Positions 1 to 7,851 of a DNA stretch of 64,000 bases are shown one piece after another. Position 1 is the stretch's first letter. Each line of letters opens with the position of its first letter. The position numbers were made by a program, and so were the translations under genes. The notes beneath the pieces are model-generated. The model ran no database searches and was not told where the DNA came from. It was given only the letters and a program-made list of their open reading frames with translations. Origin of the DNA: Mobilibacterium timonense (GTDB lineage Bacteria; Bacillota; Clostridia; Peptostreptococcales; Anaerovoracaceae); NCBI RefSeq assembly GCF_900155555.1, contig NZ_FUHN01000007.1, forward strand, positions 76,178-140,177, in the 5' to 3' direction.

Positions 1-754
1 CAAATCATAACCACCAGTTGAACTGGTGGTTTGTCCTTGCCCTAAAAGGGCCTGTTACTTGCAGGCGTCTTAAGACGCACCGAAATAGACTGCCAACCGC
101 ATCTCTATTTTCCGGCTGCGCCTAAGGGCGCTTTTTATTATGCCTTCGTATTCTTGCTACCCGTGAACGGGTCTATGTACTCCTTCAATGTTAATTGATC
201 ATTTGCGATATCTTCTTGCAGTTGGTTTCGTATGTATTCTGCGATTGCCTTTTTGTTTCTGCCAACTGTATCGACATAATAGCCACGGCACCAGAAATGC
301 CTGTTCCCATACCGATATTTCATATTCGCATGTCTGTCGAATATCATCAGTGAGCTTTTTCCCTTCAGATATCCCATCACTTGCGATACGCTGTATTTTG
401 GCGGAATTGATATCAGCATGTGTACATGATCAGGGCACAACTCCGCTTCTATTATTTCTATGCCTTTCTGATCACACAACTGCCTAAGTATCTTGCCAAT
501 ATCCTCTTTTATTTTTCCGTAGATAATTTGTCTCCTGTACTTCGGCGCAAACACTACGTGATACTGACACCGCCACTTCGAATGTGTTAAACTATTGATG
601 TCGGTTTTGGTAATATTACCCATCGATTTATTCCTCCTTTGTTACATGAGTGCGGTTGGAAGCCTCATTCATGATATCACAGGAGGTTTTTTCTTGAAGC
701 TAAAGCTTCTTACTCCACCGGCTTAGCCGGTGGTTTTTTTACACTAAAGATCAC
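1..754 (-). mobile_element. IS200-type insertion sequence, copy 1 (right end cut by window edge)
   Basis: This element is identical to the two tandem copies at 21170-22693, but in the opposite orientation. Its left end is marked by an imperfect palindrome at 715-733 and its right end by a palindrome at 9-31. Such subterminal hairpins are what Y1 transposases recognise in IS200/IS605 elements; there are no terminal inverted repeats. Comparison with the 762-base copies shows that only the last 8 bases of the right end lie outside the window. It carries a single gene, tnpA, with no tnpB. Confidence 0.92.
138..623 (-). CDS. tnpA: IS200/IS605-family Y1 transposase (copy 1)
   Basis: This 161-residue single-strand DNA transposase of the HUH/Y1 type cuts and rejoins hairpin-marked ends through a 5'-phosphotyrosine. 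The metal-binding HUH motif is His66-Val-His68 and the likely catalytic tyrosine is Tyr130 in AEYIRNQ. The length matches the family norm of about 150-160 residues. A GGAGG ribosome site precedes the ATG. Upstream, the left-end palindrome and a short hairpin lie in the leader; in IS200 such structures are known to keep transposase expression low, so the same may hold here. The protein is identical in all three copies, which suggests recent activity. Confidence 0.97.
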   Translation of the reverse strand: MGNITKTDINSLTHSKWRCQYHVVFAPKYRRQIIYGKIKEDIGKILRQLCDQKGIEIIEAELCPDHVHMLISIPPKYSVSQVMGYLKGKSSLMIFDRHANMKYRYGNRHFWCRGYYVDTVGRNKKAIAEYIRNQLQEDIANDQLTLKEYIDPFTGSKNTKA

Positions 755-838
755 AACAAAAATTCTGCTTATGAGACCATTAAAAAGAACTATGTGAATG
801 CAAACGGATTCATGCTGACGCTGGAAGCATTGCAATGA
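755..838 (+). pseudogene. C-terminal stub of a gene apparently interrupted by IS200 copy 1
   Basis: Directly beyond the left end of the IS an open frame reads about 27 codons to a TGA at 836-838, ending in the residues NANGFMLTLEALQ. It has no start codon of its own and abuts the insertion point exactly. The simplest reading is the tail of a coding sequence split by the element. The rest of the gene would lie left of the window. I do not recognise the family. It could also be chance open sequence, since it is short. Confidence 0.4.
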
Positions 839-903
839 CTGCAGACAATAAAAATAATATAGAGAAAATCAATATACGCAAGCGATGCTATTTGTCAATC
901 AAA

Positions 904-932
904 TTGCATATTGTATTTTTGATTTATATCAT
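904..932 (+). promoter_or_regulatory. Probable sigma-A promoter for the C_GCAxxG_C_C gene
   Basis: TTGCAT at 904-909 and TATCAT at 927-932 are separated by 17 bases, in an AT-rich stretch about 70 bases before the start codon at 1003. This is a plausible but imperfect sigma-A promoter. Nothing else between the IS and the gene suggests a regulator site. Confidence 0.4.
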
Positions 933-1002
933 GTGACGTGTCAGGGCCGGAAAGGCCTGATAAATAAGTCGTTTTGAACGAAATAGCACATTGGAGGGAA
1001 TT

Positions 1003-1545
1003 ATGGAAATCAAGGCAAAATCCATCGATCTGTCAAAGGTACAGGCAGAAGCTGAGGAGTCGTATCGCAGAGGATTCTTCTGCTGCGAAGCTGTTATGGA
1101 AGTGATCATGGACAACTTCCAGGTAGACATGCCTCATGAGATGATCAGGATGGCTTCCGGAATGGCTATCGGCGTTGGAAAGTCCGGATGCATCTGCGGA
1201 GCTCTCAACGGAGGAGTTCTGGCTATCGGAATGTTCTTCGGAAGAGACGAGCACAAGGGACCTAAGGACCCTAACGTTGTGAAGTGCATGAGCATGACAA
1301 ACGAGCTTCACGACTGGTTCAGGGACAACAACACAAAGCACGCCGCATGCTGCAGAGTCCTCACCAAGGAATTCGATATGAGCGTCGGTGCTCACAAGTC
1401 TCAATGTATTTACTATACAGGCATCTGTGCAGCAAAGACAGCAGAGATCCTGGCAAGGGAGCTGGGGATCCCTACAACAGGCGAGATCACGGTGCTGAGC
1501 CACGATGATTATCTGAAGACCAGAACGGCTCCTCTGGAGGCGTAA
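1003..1545 (+). CDS. C_GCAxxG_C_C family (redox-type) protein
   Basis: A 180-residue protein of the C_GCAxxG_C_C family, cysteine-rich proteins thought to be redox active or to bind metal, with no firmly assigned reaction. The signature is visible: a CC pair in GFFCCEAV, then GCICGALNGG, and later cysteines in CCRVL, SQCIYY and GICAA. The start is placed at ATG 1003 because GGAGGG lies 5 bases upstream. A TTG four codons earlier stays in frame but would swallow that ribosome site. The gene is followed 58 bases later by a TDT-type transporter on the same strand, so the two may be cotranscribed. Confidence 0.85.
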   Translation: MEIKAKSIDLSKVQAEAEESYRRGFFCCEAVMEVIMDNFQVDMPHEMIRMASGMAIGVGKSGCICGALNGGVLAIGMFFGRDEHKGPKDPNVVKCMSMTNELHDWFRDNNTKHAACCRVLTKEFDMSVGAHKSQCIYYTGICAAKTAEILARELGIPTTGEITVLSHDDYLKTRTAPLEA

Positions 1546-1603
1546 TGGATCTCATCTCCCGAGAGAGACCGGCTGAGTTCACTGCATAGAGAAAGGGTAT
1601 TTT

Positions 1604-2536
1604 ATGAAGCTTATCAAGAAGATTCCAATTCCTGTTTGCGGCGTGATCCTGGGCATGTTCGGTCTTGGCAACCTTCTCCAGTCCTATTCCGAGGGCGTGA
1701 GAATGTCATGCGGGGTCGTCGGCACCATACTGGGCGTTCTTTTCCTTATCAGCGTGTTCGCTGATTTCGGAAAGTTCAAGGAGAACATGCAGAACCCGAT
1801 CATGGCCAGTGTCTTCTGCACATTTCCCATGGCACTGATGCTCTTCAGCACCTATTTCATGCCGTGGTTCGGTCCTGCAGTATCAAAGGTGATCTGGTAC
1901 ATCGCCATCATCCTTCACATTGTCATGATCATATACTTCACGGTGAAGTTCATCTTCAAGTTTGATCTGAAGAAGGTGTTTGCGAGCTACTACATCGTCT
2001 ACGTCGGAATAGCCATGGCTTCCATGACGGCTCCTGCTTTCAACGCAACGGGTCTGGGAACGGCTGCATTCTGGTTCGGATTCGTGACGCTGATCATCCT
2101 TCTGATCATGGTGACCATCAGATACGCGAAGGTACCGGTGCCAGATCCTGCGAAGCCGCTGATCTGCATTTATTCTGCTCCAGTCAGCCTCTGCATCGCC
2201 GGATATATCCAGTCCGTGATGCCGAAGTCACTGCCATTCCTCACAGCAATGTGGGTACTGGGAACTGTGCTGTTCGTGTTCGCTTGCGTCAAGTTCGTGC
2301 AGTACATCAAGATGCCGTTCTTGCCTAGCTATGCGGCATACACATTCCCTATGGTCATCGCCGCCATCGCATCGAAGCAGCTCATGGTGTGCTCCGCTGC
2401 TATGGGAAGCCCTATGACTTTCCTGGCACCAATCGTGACCATCGAGACCATCATCGCTACGATCACAACACTCTATGCCCTGGTGCGTTACCTGGTGTTC
2501 CTATTCAGCACACCGAAGGAAGCGCCTCAGAAATAG
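1604..2536 (+). CDS. TDT-family transporter (TehA/SLAC1-like)
   Basis: A 310-residue integral membrane protein with about ten hydrophobic segments, resembling the tellurite-resistance/dicarboxylate transporter (TDT) family to which TehA and the plant anion channel SLAC1 belong. Members export or conduct anions; the substrate cannot be told from sequence. The first segment (GVILGMFGLGNLL) and the repeated hairpin layout are typical of the family, as is the length. An AAAGG ribosome site lies before the ATG. It follows the C_GCAxxG_C_C gene and ends right at a large inverted repeat that separates it from the convergent leu operon. Confidence 0.8.
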   Translation: MKLIKKIPIPVCGVILGMFGLGNLLQSYSEGVRMSCGVVGTILGVLFLISVFADFGKFKENMQNPIMASVFCTFPMALMLFSTYFMPWFGPAVSKVIWYIAIILHIVMIIYFTVKFIFKFDLKKVFASYYIVYVGIAMASMTAPAFNATGLGTAAFWFGFVTLIILLIMVTIRYAKVPVPDPAKPLICIYSAPVSLCIAGYIQSVMPKSLPFLTAMWVLGTVLFVFACVKFVQYIKMPFLPSYAAYTFPMVIAAIASKQLMVCSAAMGSPMTFLAPIVTIETIIATITTLYALVRYLVFLFSTPKEAPQK

Positions 2537-2599
2537 ACAGCAAAACCGCTCCATTCCAGCTCCGGATGATACCGGGACCGGATGGAGCGGTTTTGCTGT
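2537..2599. terminator. Bidirectional terminator-like inverted repeat between TDT gene and leuB
   Basis: The first base after the TDT stop codon begins an 18-base arm (ACAGCAAAACCGCTCCAT) whose exact complement lies at 2582-2599. The loop between them is about 27 bases and contains a second small palindrome. Arms rich in A at one end and T at the other would serve transcription from both sides, which fits the convergent genes. No long T run follows. Confidence 0.6.
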
Positions 2600-2647
2600 A
2601 TGATAAGTTTAGATAAGTAGAAAGCTTTGTAAATCGCCGGCTCGTTT

Positions 2648-3721
2648 CTATTTTATGAACGAAGCGATCAGATCGCCGGTTTCTTCAGTAGAGACGCTGT
2701 CCCTTCCGGCACCCGCGATGTCCGCGGTGCGATACCCTTTTTCCAGAAAAGCCTTTACGCTGTTCTCGATGGCGTCGGCCTCCGCCGTGAGGTCGAAGGA
2801 ATACCTGAGCATCATTCCTGCTGACAGGATGGTTGCGATAGGGTTCGCCTTGCCCTGGCCGGCGATGTCTGGAGCGGAACCGTGGACCGGCTCATACATG
2901 CCGAAGTTGCCGTCCGCCAGGCTGGCGGATGGGAGCATTCCTATGGAGCCTGTGATCTGGCTGGCCTCGTCAGAAAGAATGTCTCCGAACATGTTGCTGG
3001 TCACGAGGACGTCGAAGTGCTTCGGGTCCCTCACCAGCTGCATGGCGGCGTTGTCCACGTACATGTGGTCGAGCTCCACCTCGGGATATTCCGCGGAAAG
3101 CTCGGTCATCACCTTTCTCCACAGGCGGGAGCTGTCCAGGACGTTGGCCTTGTCAACGCTGGTGACTCTCTTGTTCCGCTTCATGGCGGACTCGAAGGCC
3201 TTGATGCCGATCCTGCGGATCTCGGACTCGCTGTATTCCTCCGTGTCTCTGGCCACCGTCTGGCCGTCCTGATCCACCGTCTCGTGCTTTCCAAAGTAGA
3301 TGCCGCCGGTGAGCTCCCTGACGATGAGGATGTCAAGGCCTGAGCCGAGGATCTCTTTTTTGAGAGGGGAGGCGTCCGCCAGCTCGGAAAAGATCATGGC
3401 AGGGCGCAGGTTCGCGTAGAGCCCGAGGCCCTTCCGAAGGCCGAGAAGCGCTCTTTCAGGTCTCTTATCTCCCGGAACGTCGTCCCACTTAGGGCCGCCC
3501 ACGGCACCCAGGAGGACAGCGTCAGCGGCCTTGCATCCGTCCAGTGTGGACTGGGGGAGGCATTCGCCGTACTCGTCTATGGCCGCGCCGCCGGCCAGAT
3601 GTTTTTCGTAGTGGAACTGATGGCCGTAGACTTCGCCGACCCTGTCCAGAACTTTTATGGCCTGACCGACCACCTCAGGGCCTATTCCATCCCCGGGAAC
3701 TGTTGCGATTCTGTATTCCAT
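2648..3721 (-). CDS. leuB: 3-isopropylmalate dehydrogenase
   Basis: Catalyses the NAD-dependent oxidation and decarboxylation of 3-isopropylmalate to 2-oxoisocaproate, the third step of leucine synthesis, in the cytoplasm. At 357 residues it has the family's usual size. The N-terminal nucleotide-binding start [13 protein letters not shown], the substrate arginines around GLYANLRP, the [10 protein letters not shown] segment and the metal-site GDILSDEAS are all present. It is the last gene of leuA-leuC-leuD-leuB. Its ATG overlaps the leuD stop by one base (TAATG), so translation is probably coupled. Expression should follow the T-box leader upstream of leuA. Confidence 0.97.
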   Translation of the reverse strand: MEYRIATVPGDGIGPEVVGQAIKVLDRVGEVYGHQFHYEKHLAGGAAIDEYGECLPQSTLDGCKAADAVLLGAVGGPKWDDVPGDKRPERALLGLRKGLGLYANLRPAMIFSELADASPLKKEILGSGLDILIVRELTGGIYFGKHETVDQDGQTVARDTEEYSESEIRRIGIKAFESAMKRNKRVTSVDKANVLDSSRLWRKVMTELSAEYPEVELDHMYVDNAAMQLVRDPKHFDVLVTSNMFGDILSDEASQITGSIGMLPSASLADGNFGMYEPVHGSAPDIAGQGKANPIATILSAGMMLRYSFDLTAEADAIENSVKAFLEKGYRTADIAGAGRDSVSTEETGDLIASFIK

Positions 3722-4212
3722 TATTCCATGTCCTTTCTGATGCTGTTGAGGAGACCTCCGCAGTCGATTATGTGCTTTATCGAATCGGGGAAGGCTGCAG
3801 CCTGCCAGGTCTTTCCCTGAGTTATGTCGCGGATGATCCCATGCGAAAGGTCGATCTCCACCTGGTCTCCGTCCTCTATCTCGCGGCTCGCCTCAGGGCA
3901 TTCGAGGATCGGAAGTCCTATGTTGATGGAGTTCCTGTAAAAGATCCTGGCGAAGGTCTCTGCTATCACGCAGCTCACTCCCCGGCCTTTTATGGCGATA
4001 GGAGCGTGTTCTCGCGAGGAGCCACAGCCGAAGTTCTCCCCGGCAACTATGATGTCTCCCGTGTTTATTTTTTCCTTGAACTCCGGATCGTAGTCCTGCA
4101 TCAGGTGAGAGGCAAGCTCGTCCGGATCCTGGGTGTTCAGGTATCTGGCGGCTATGATCAGATCTGTGTCGATGTTGTTGCCTACCTTGTGAACCTTTCC
4201 TTTTACGTCCAT
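3721..4212 (-). CDS. leuD: 3-isopropylmalate dehydratase, small subunit
   Basis: The swivelling subunit of isopropylmalate isomerase, which pairs with LeuC to convert 2-isopropylmalate to 3-isopropylmalate. At 163 residues it is the short, archaeal/clostridial-type LeuD (enterobacterial ones are about 200). The family motif [14 protein letters not shown] and the C-terminal DGDQVEIDL are present. A GGGAGG ribosome site precedes the ATG. The gene starts 12 bases after leuC and overlaps leuB by one base. Confidence 0.96.
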   Translation of the reverse strand: MDVKGKVHKVGNNIDTDLIIAARYLNTQDPDELASHLMQDYDPEFKEKINTGDIIVAGENFGCGSSREHAPIAIKGRGVSCVIAETFARIFYRNSINIGLPILECPEASREIEDGDQVEIDLSHGIIRDITQGKTWQAAAFPDSIKHIIDCGGLLNSIRKDME

Positions 4213-4224
4213 TCTCTGCCTCCC

Positions 4225-5502
4225 TTAATCATCTGCCCCGTCCGTCACAGAGTACGGAGAGGCGATCTTTCCTGCAATTGCCGATGCTGCTGCGGTCTCC
4301 GGGCTGGCCAGATAGACCTCAGACTCCACGTGGCCCATGCGGCCCACGAAGTTCCTGTTTGTGGTGGAGACACATCTCTCTCCGGCTGCCAGGATACCCA
4401 TGTGCCCGCCGAGGCATGGTCCGCAGGTAGGAGGGGAGATGATGCACCCGGATTCGATGAAGTCCTCCAGGTATCCACGGCGCATGCTCTCCAGGTAGAT
4501 CGCCTGGGTGGCCGGCATTATTATGGCCCGGACACCAGGAGCGACGTGGTGTCCCTTCATGATGGCGTGTGCCTTCTCCATGTCGGAGATCCTTCCGTTG
4601 GTGCAGGAGCCGATGACCACCTGGTCGATAGGGATGTCAGGGATGTCATCGAAGGTCCTGGTATTAGAAGGAAGGTGAGGGAAGGACACAGTAGGCTGGA
4701 TCTCTCCCAGGTCTATGTCATAGACCGCATCGTATTCCGCATCTTCGTCCGCCTCGTATATCTTGAAGGCCCTGTCGACGCGGCCCTTCTCGTAGTCCAG
4801 AGTCACCTGATCCACAGGGAAGATGCCGTTCTTGGCACCTGCCTCGATGGCCATGTTGCATACGGTGAGCCTGTCGTCGATCGTGAGGCTGGCCACTCCC
4901 GGGCCGGCGAACTCCATGGACTTGTACAGGGCACCGTCTACTCCGATCATGCCGATGATGTGGAGGATGAGATCCTTTCCGCTGACGTGCTCTCTGAATG
5001 ATCCCGTGAGGTTGAACTTAAGAGCCGAAGGGACCTTGAACCAGGCCTTTCCGGTCACCATTGCCGCGGTCACGTCGGTCGATCCTACGCCCGTGGAAAA
5101 AGCGCCCAACGCCCCGTAGGTACACGTGTGGGAATCGGCGCCGATGATCGCCTCGCCGGGAGCAACGATGCCCTTTTCCGGGAGAAGAGCGTGCTCTATC
5201 CCCACGGCTCCCACGTCGTAGTAGTTGTCTATGTCGAACCTCCTTGCGAAGGTGCGGCACTTCTGACATTGCTCAGCGCTCTTTATGTCCTTGTTAGGAG
5301 TGAAGTGGTCCATCACCAGGGAGATCCTGGACTTGTCGAATACAGAATCGAATCCGGCTTTGTCGAACTCCTTTATGGATACGGGGCCGGTGATGTCGTT
5401 GGCCAGCACCATGTCCAGATCGGCGCTCAGGAGCTCCCCGGCCTTCACCTCTGGAAGGCCGGCATGAGCTGCAAGTATCTTCTGGGTCATCGTCATTCCC
5501 AT
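4225..5502 (-). CDS. leuC: 3-isopropylmalate dehydratase, large subunit
   Basis: The 425-residue catalytic subunit of isopropylmalate isomerase, an aconitase-fold enzyme holding a [4Fe-4S] cluster. Visible marks are [25 protein letters not shown] and [11 protein letters not shown], which supply the three cluster cysteines. The size fits the shorter class that pairs with a short LeuD. The ATG at 5502 has an AGGAGG site nine bases upstream; two further Met codons follow within five residues, so a slightly later start is possible. It lies 48 bases downstream of leuA. Confidence 0.96.
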   Translation of the reverse strand: MGMTMTQKILAAHAGLPEVKAGELLSADLDMVLANDITGPVSIKEFDKAGFDSVFDKSRISLVMDHFTPNKDIKSAEQCQKCRTFARRFDIDNYYDVGAVGIEHALLPEKGIVAPGEAIIGADSHTCTYGALGAFSTGVGSTDVTAAMVTGKAWFKVPSALKFNLTGSFREHVSGKDLILHIIGMIGVDGALYKSMEFAGPGVASLTIDDRLTVCNMAIEAGAKNGIFPVDQVTLDYEKGRVDRAFKIYEADEDAEYDAVYDIDLGEIQPTVSFPHLPSNTRTFDDIPDIPIDQVVIGSCTNGRISDMEKAHAIMKGHHVAPGVRAIIMPATQAIYLESMRRGYLEDFIESGCIISPPTCGPCLGGHMGILAAGERCVSTTNRNFVGRMGHVESEVYLASPETAAASAIAGKIASPYSVTDGADD

Positions 5503-5550
5503 GGGGAAAATCCTCCTTTATAACATGTTTTCCGATATGTGCTGAAGTCG

Positions 5551-7248
5551 CTACATGAACTTGATCTTCTTGTTCATCCTGTTGATGGCGCTCACCAGGG
5601 CGTTTACGGAAGCCAGGATGATATCGGCCTGCGTGCCTACGCCCCAGTACTTGTTGCCGTCAGGGCCCTGGATGCACACATACGCAGCTGCCTTGGAGTT
5701 GGAATCGGCGCTGATGGCGTTCTCCTGGTACGTCACGAAGTCGTACTTGAACTTGTAGTCCGTGTCGTTCAGGGCGTTTCTCACCGCGTCCAGACGGCCG
5801 TTTCCTTCTCCCGTCAGATTATATACTTTGTCGTGGATGACCACTCTCATCTTCACGCTGTAAACGTTTTCTTCCTTAGTAGAGGAGAAGTGGCTGAACA
5901 CCGCGTCGGTGATGTCCATCGGGTAAAAGTCGTTGATGTACTCCTTCTCGAATGCATCGTAGACCTCCTGAGGTGACAGCTCCTCGTGGCTCTTGTCGGA
6001 GATGTCCTTGATCATGTATCCGAGCTCGGCTCTCATGTCCTTAGGGATCAGGAAGCCGTAGTTCTGCTCCAGGACGTAGGCGACGCCTCCCTTTCCGGAC
6101 TGGCTGTTGATCCTGATGACGTCTCCGTCATACTTCCTTCCCACGTCGTGCGGATCGATAGGAAGGTAAGGGCAGGTCCACCTGTATTCGCCCTTTTCCT
6201 CTCTGTATTTCATGCCCTTGGCGATGGCGTCCTGGTGCGACCCGGAAAAGGCGGCGAAGACGAGTTCGCCTGAGTACGGCTGGCGAGGGCCTACGGTCAT
6301 GCGGGTGAACTTTTCGTACGCCTCGACGATCGAGCTCATATCCGAGAAGTCCAGCTCAGGGTCCACGCCGTGGGTGAACATGTTCATCGCTATAGTCACG
6401 ATGTCCGCATTTCCTGTTCTCTCACCGTTTCCGAAGAGAGTTCCCTCGATCCTGTCGGCTCCTGCCAGCATTCCAAGCTCTGCGTCGGCCACGCCGGTCC
6501 CCCTGTCGTTGTGAGGGTGCAGTGAGATGAGCACGCTGTCCCTCTTGTGGAGAGCTCTGTCCATGTACTCCACCTGATTTGCGAAGATGTGAGGAAGGGA
6601 CATCTCGACAGTGGCAGGGAGGTTGATGATGCACGGGTGATCCGGGGTAGGATCCCAGATGTCTATTACGGCGTTGCAGACCTCGGCCGCGTACTCCGGC
6701 TCCGTTCCCGTGAAGCTCTCAGGAGAGTACTCGAAGGTGAAGTCGGTCTCAGGATACTTTTCCTTATATTCGTTCATGAGAAGTGCACCGTCTATGGCGA
6801 TCTGCTTGATCTCGTCCTTAGACTTCCTGAAAACCTGCTCTCTCTGAGCCTTGGATGTGGAGTTGTACAGGTGGACGATGGCCTTCTTTGCGCCTTTGAG
6901 TGCTGCAAAAGTCTTATCTATTATATGCTTCCTGGACTGGGTGAGCACCTGTACTCTCACGTCGTCAGGGATCAGATCCTGTTCGATAAGGGTGCGGAGA
7001 AATTCGAACTCCGTTTCGGATGCAGCCGGGAAGCCCACCTCGATGTCCTTGAATCCTATATCCACCAGAACCTTGAAGAAGTTCAGCTTTTCCTCAAGAG
7101 ACATAGGCACCACCAGAGCCTGGTTGCCGTCCCGCAGATCCACGCTGCACCACAGAGGAGCTTTTTCAATATGATCCTTGTGCACCCACTTGTACTCGTT
7201 GACTGGCGGGTTGAAATATCCTGGGCTGTACTTTTTGTAGTTTTCCAT
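5551..7248 (-). CDS. leuA: 2-isopropylmalate synthase (long LeuA2-type)
   Basis: Condenses acetyl-CoA with 2-oxoisovalerate in the committed step of leucine synthesis. The catalytic DRE-TIM barrel is at the N-terminus (WCSVDLRDGNQA; metal-site HPHNDRGTG near residue 245). The C-terminal part (about 430-565) is the regulatory LeuA dimer domain that gives leucine feedback. At 565 residues, with the start KKYSPGYFNPP, it belongs to the LeuA2 group found in yeast, actinobacteria and many clostridia. The 2-oxoisovalerate substrate comes from the divergent ilv operon. The gene is first in the leu operon, behind a T-box leader. Confidence 0.96.
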   Translation of the reverse strand: MENYKKYSPGYFNPPVNEYKWVHKDHIEKAPLWCSVDLRDGNQALVVPMSLEEKLNFFKVLVDIGFKDIEVGFPAASETEFEFLRTLIEQDLIPDDVRVQVLTQSRKHIIDKTFAALKGAKKAIVHLYNSTSKAQREQVFRKSKDEIKQIAIDGALLMNEYKEKYPETDFTFEYSPESFTGTEPEYAAEVCNAVIDIWDPTPDHPCIINLPATVEMSLPHIFANQVEYMDRALHKRDSVLISLHPHNDRGTGVADAELGMLAGADRIEGTLFGNGERTGNADIVTIAMNMFTHGVDPELDFSDMSSIVEAYEKFTRMTVGPRQPYSGELVFAAFSGSHQDAIAKGMKYREEKGEYRWTCPYLPIDPHDVGRKYDGDVIRINSQSGKGGVAYVLEQNYGFLIPKDMRAELGYMIKDISDKSHEELSPQEVYDAFEKEYINDFYPMDITDAVFSHFSSTKEENVYSVKMRVVIHDKVYNLTGEGNGRLDAVRNALNDTDYKFKYDFVTYQENAISADSNSKAAAYVCIQGPDGNKYWGVGTQADIILASVNALVSAINRMNKKIKFM

Positions 7249-7350
7249 TTTTTTACCTCCGGCATTCTGTTGCTTTAAAACCTTCTGTTAAAAATATTTG
7301 CTGTACATATAATAAGTACACTGTTGCCCGGACTCCGGAAACGGAAGGAA

Positions 7351-7658
7351 TAAAAAAGCCCCTTCACACCTGAGAACAGGCCCTGAAGAGACGAATCTAC
7401 ATTAGATATCTGAATATCCAGTCAACATCCGCGGTACCACTCTTCTTGATCCGTCGTCTTTCTTATACATAAGAGAAGAGAACAGATCCACTCGATGAAT
7501 GTAAGCTCAGGGGTGAGACACCGAACCGAGTCTGCATCCTTCCAGCGACCGGATGCTCTCTGTAAGACTCTGCGGACGATTTATTCCCGTCACAGCTTTG
7601 AGATATTTAGTTTGTTCAACAGAGACGGACACGTCAGATGTCATCTCTTTGAGTTCTT
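7351..7658 (-). promoter_or_regulatory. T-box leader controlling the leu operon, with terminator
   Basis: Read on the minus strand, the leader of leuA contains the invariant T-box antiterminator sequence AAGAGTGGTACCGCGG (7429-7444). A Stem I apical region with AGAGAGCATCC and GCTGGAAGGATGC lies around 7526-7561. A terminator hairpin ends in GGGGCTTTTTT (7351-7387). T-boxes read uncharged tRNA and let transcription continue when the cognate amino acid is scarce. A CTC leucine codon at 7515-7517, followed by A, lies in the expected 3' side of Stem I and is the best specifier candidate; that assignment is an inference from position. Confidence 0.9.
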
Positions 7659-7664
7659 TAATAA

Positions 7665-7691
7665 TTTATACGAAAACAGGTGGTGTGTCAA
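7665..7691 (-). promoter_or_regulatory. leu operon promoter
   Basis: On the minus strand, TTGACA at 7686-7691 and TATAAA at 7665-7670 are 15 bases apart. The spacing is slightly short, though a one-base shift of the -35 (GTTGAC) gives 16. Transcription would begin near 7658, just before the T-box Stem I. Confidence 0.6.
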
Positions 7692-7753
7692 CACGAAAAT
7701 TGTGCTTATACAAAAACTTAACAAAAGTATTTGTAATAAAACACAAAAAGTCA

Positions 7754-7781
7754 TTGACAATTTTTCGCGTGCTTATATAAT
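7754..7781 (+). promoter_or_regulatory. ilv operon promoter
   Basis: TTGACA at 7754-7759 and TATAAT at 7776-7781 with a 16-base spacer form a near-consensus sigma-A promoter about 70 bases before ilvB. It is divergent from the leu promoter, with about 60 bases between the two -35 boxes. The short transcript leader contains a perfect 8-base-pair hairpin at 7793-7812 (GTGAGCAA / TTGCTCAC) beginning near the likely transcription start. No T-box is seen on this side. Confidence 0.75.
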
Positions 7782-7851
7782 TACTGTACCGCGTGAGCAA
7801 GTGTTTGCTCACCGAAAACACCTTGCATATCATAAATGGAGGAAACGGTTT

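Noticed and set aside
3544-5001. Long plus-strand open frame of 485 codons
   Set aside because: It lies antisense across leuB, leuD and leuC, which are unmistakable. Its composition is that of a shadow frame.
7495-7851. N-terminal extension of ilvB by about 119 codons
   Set aside because: The stretch crosses the leu T-box on the other strand and the ilv promoter. ATG 7852 has a good ribosome site and gives the normal IlvB length.
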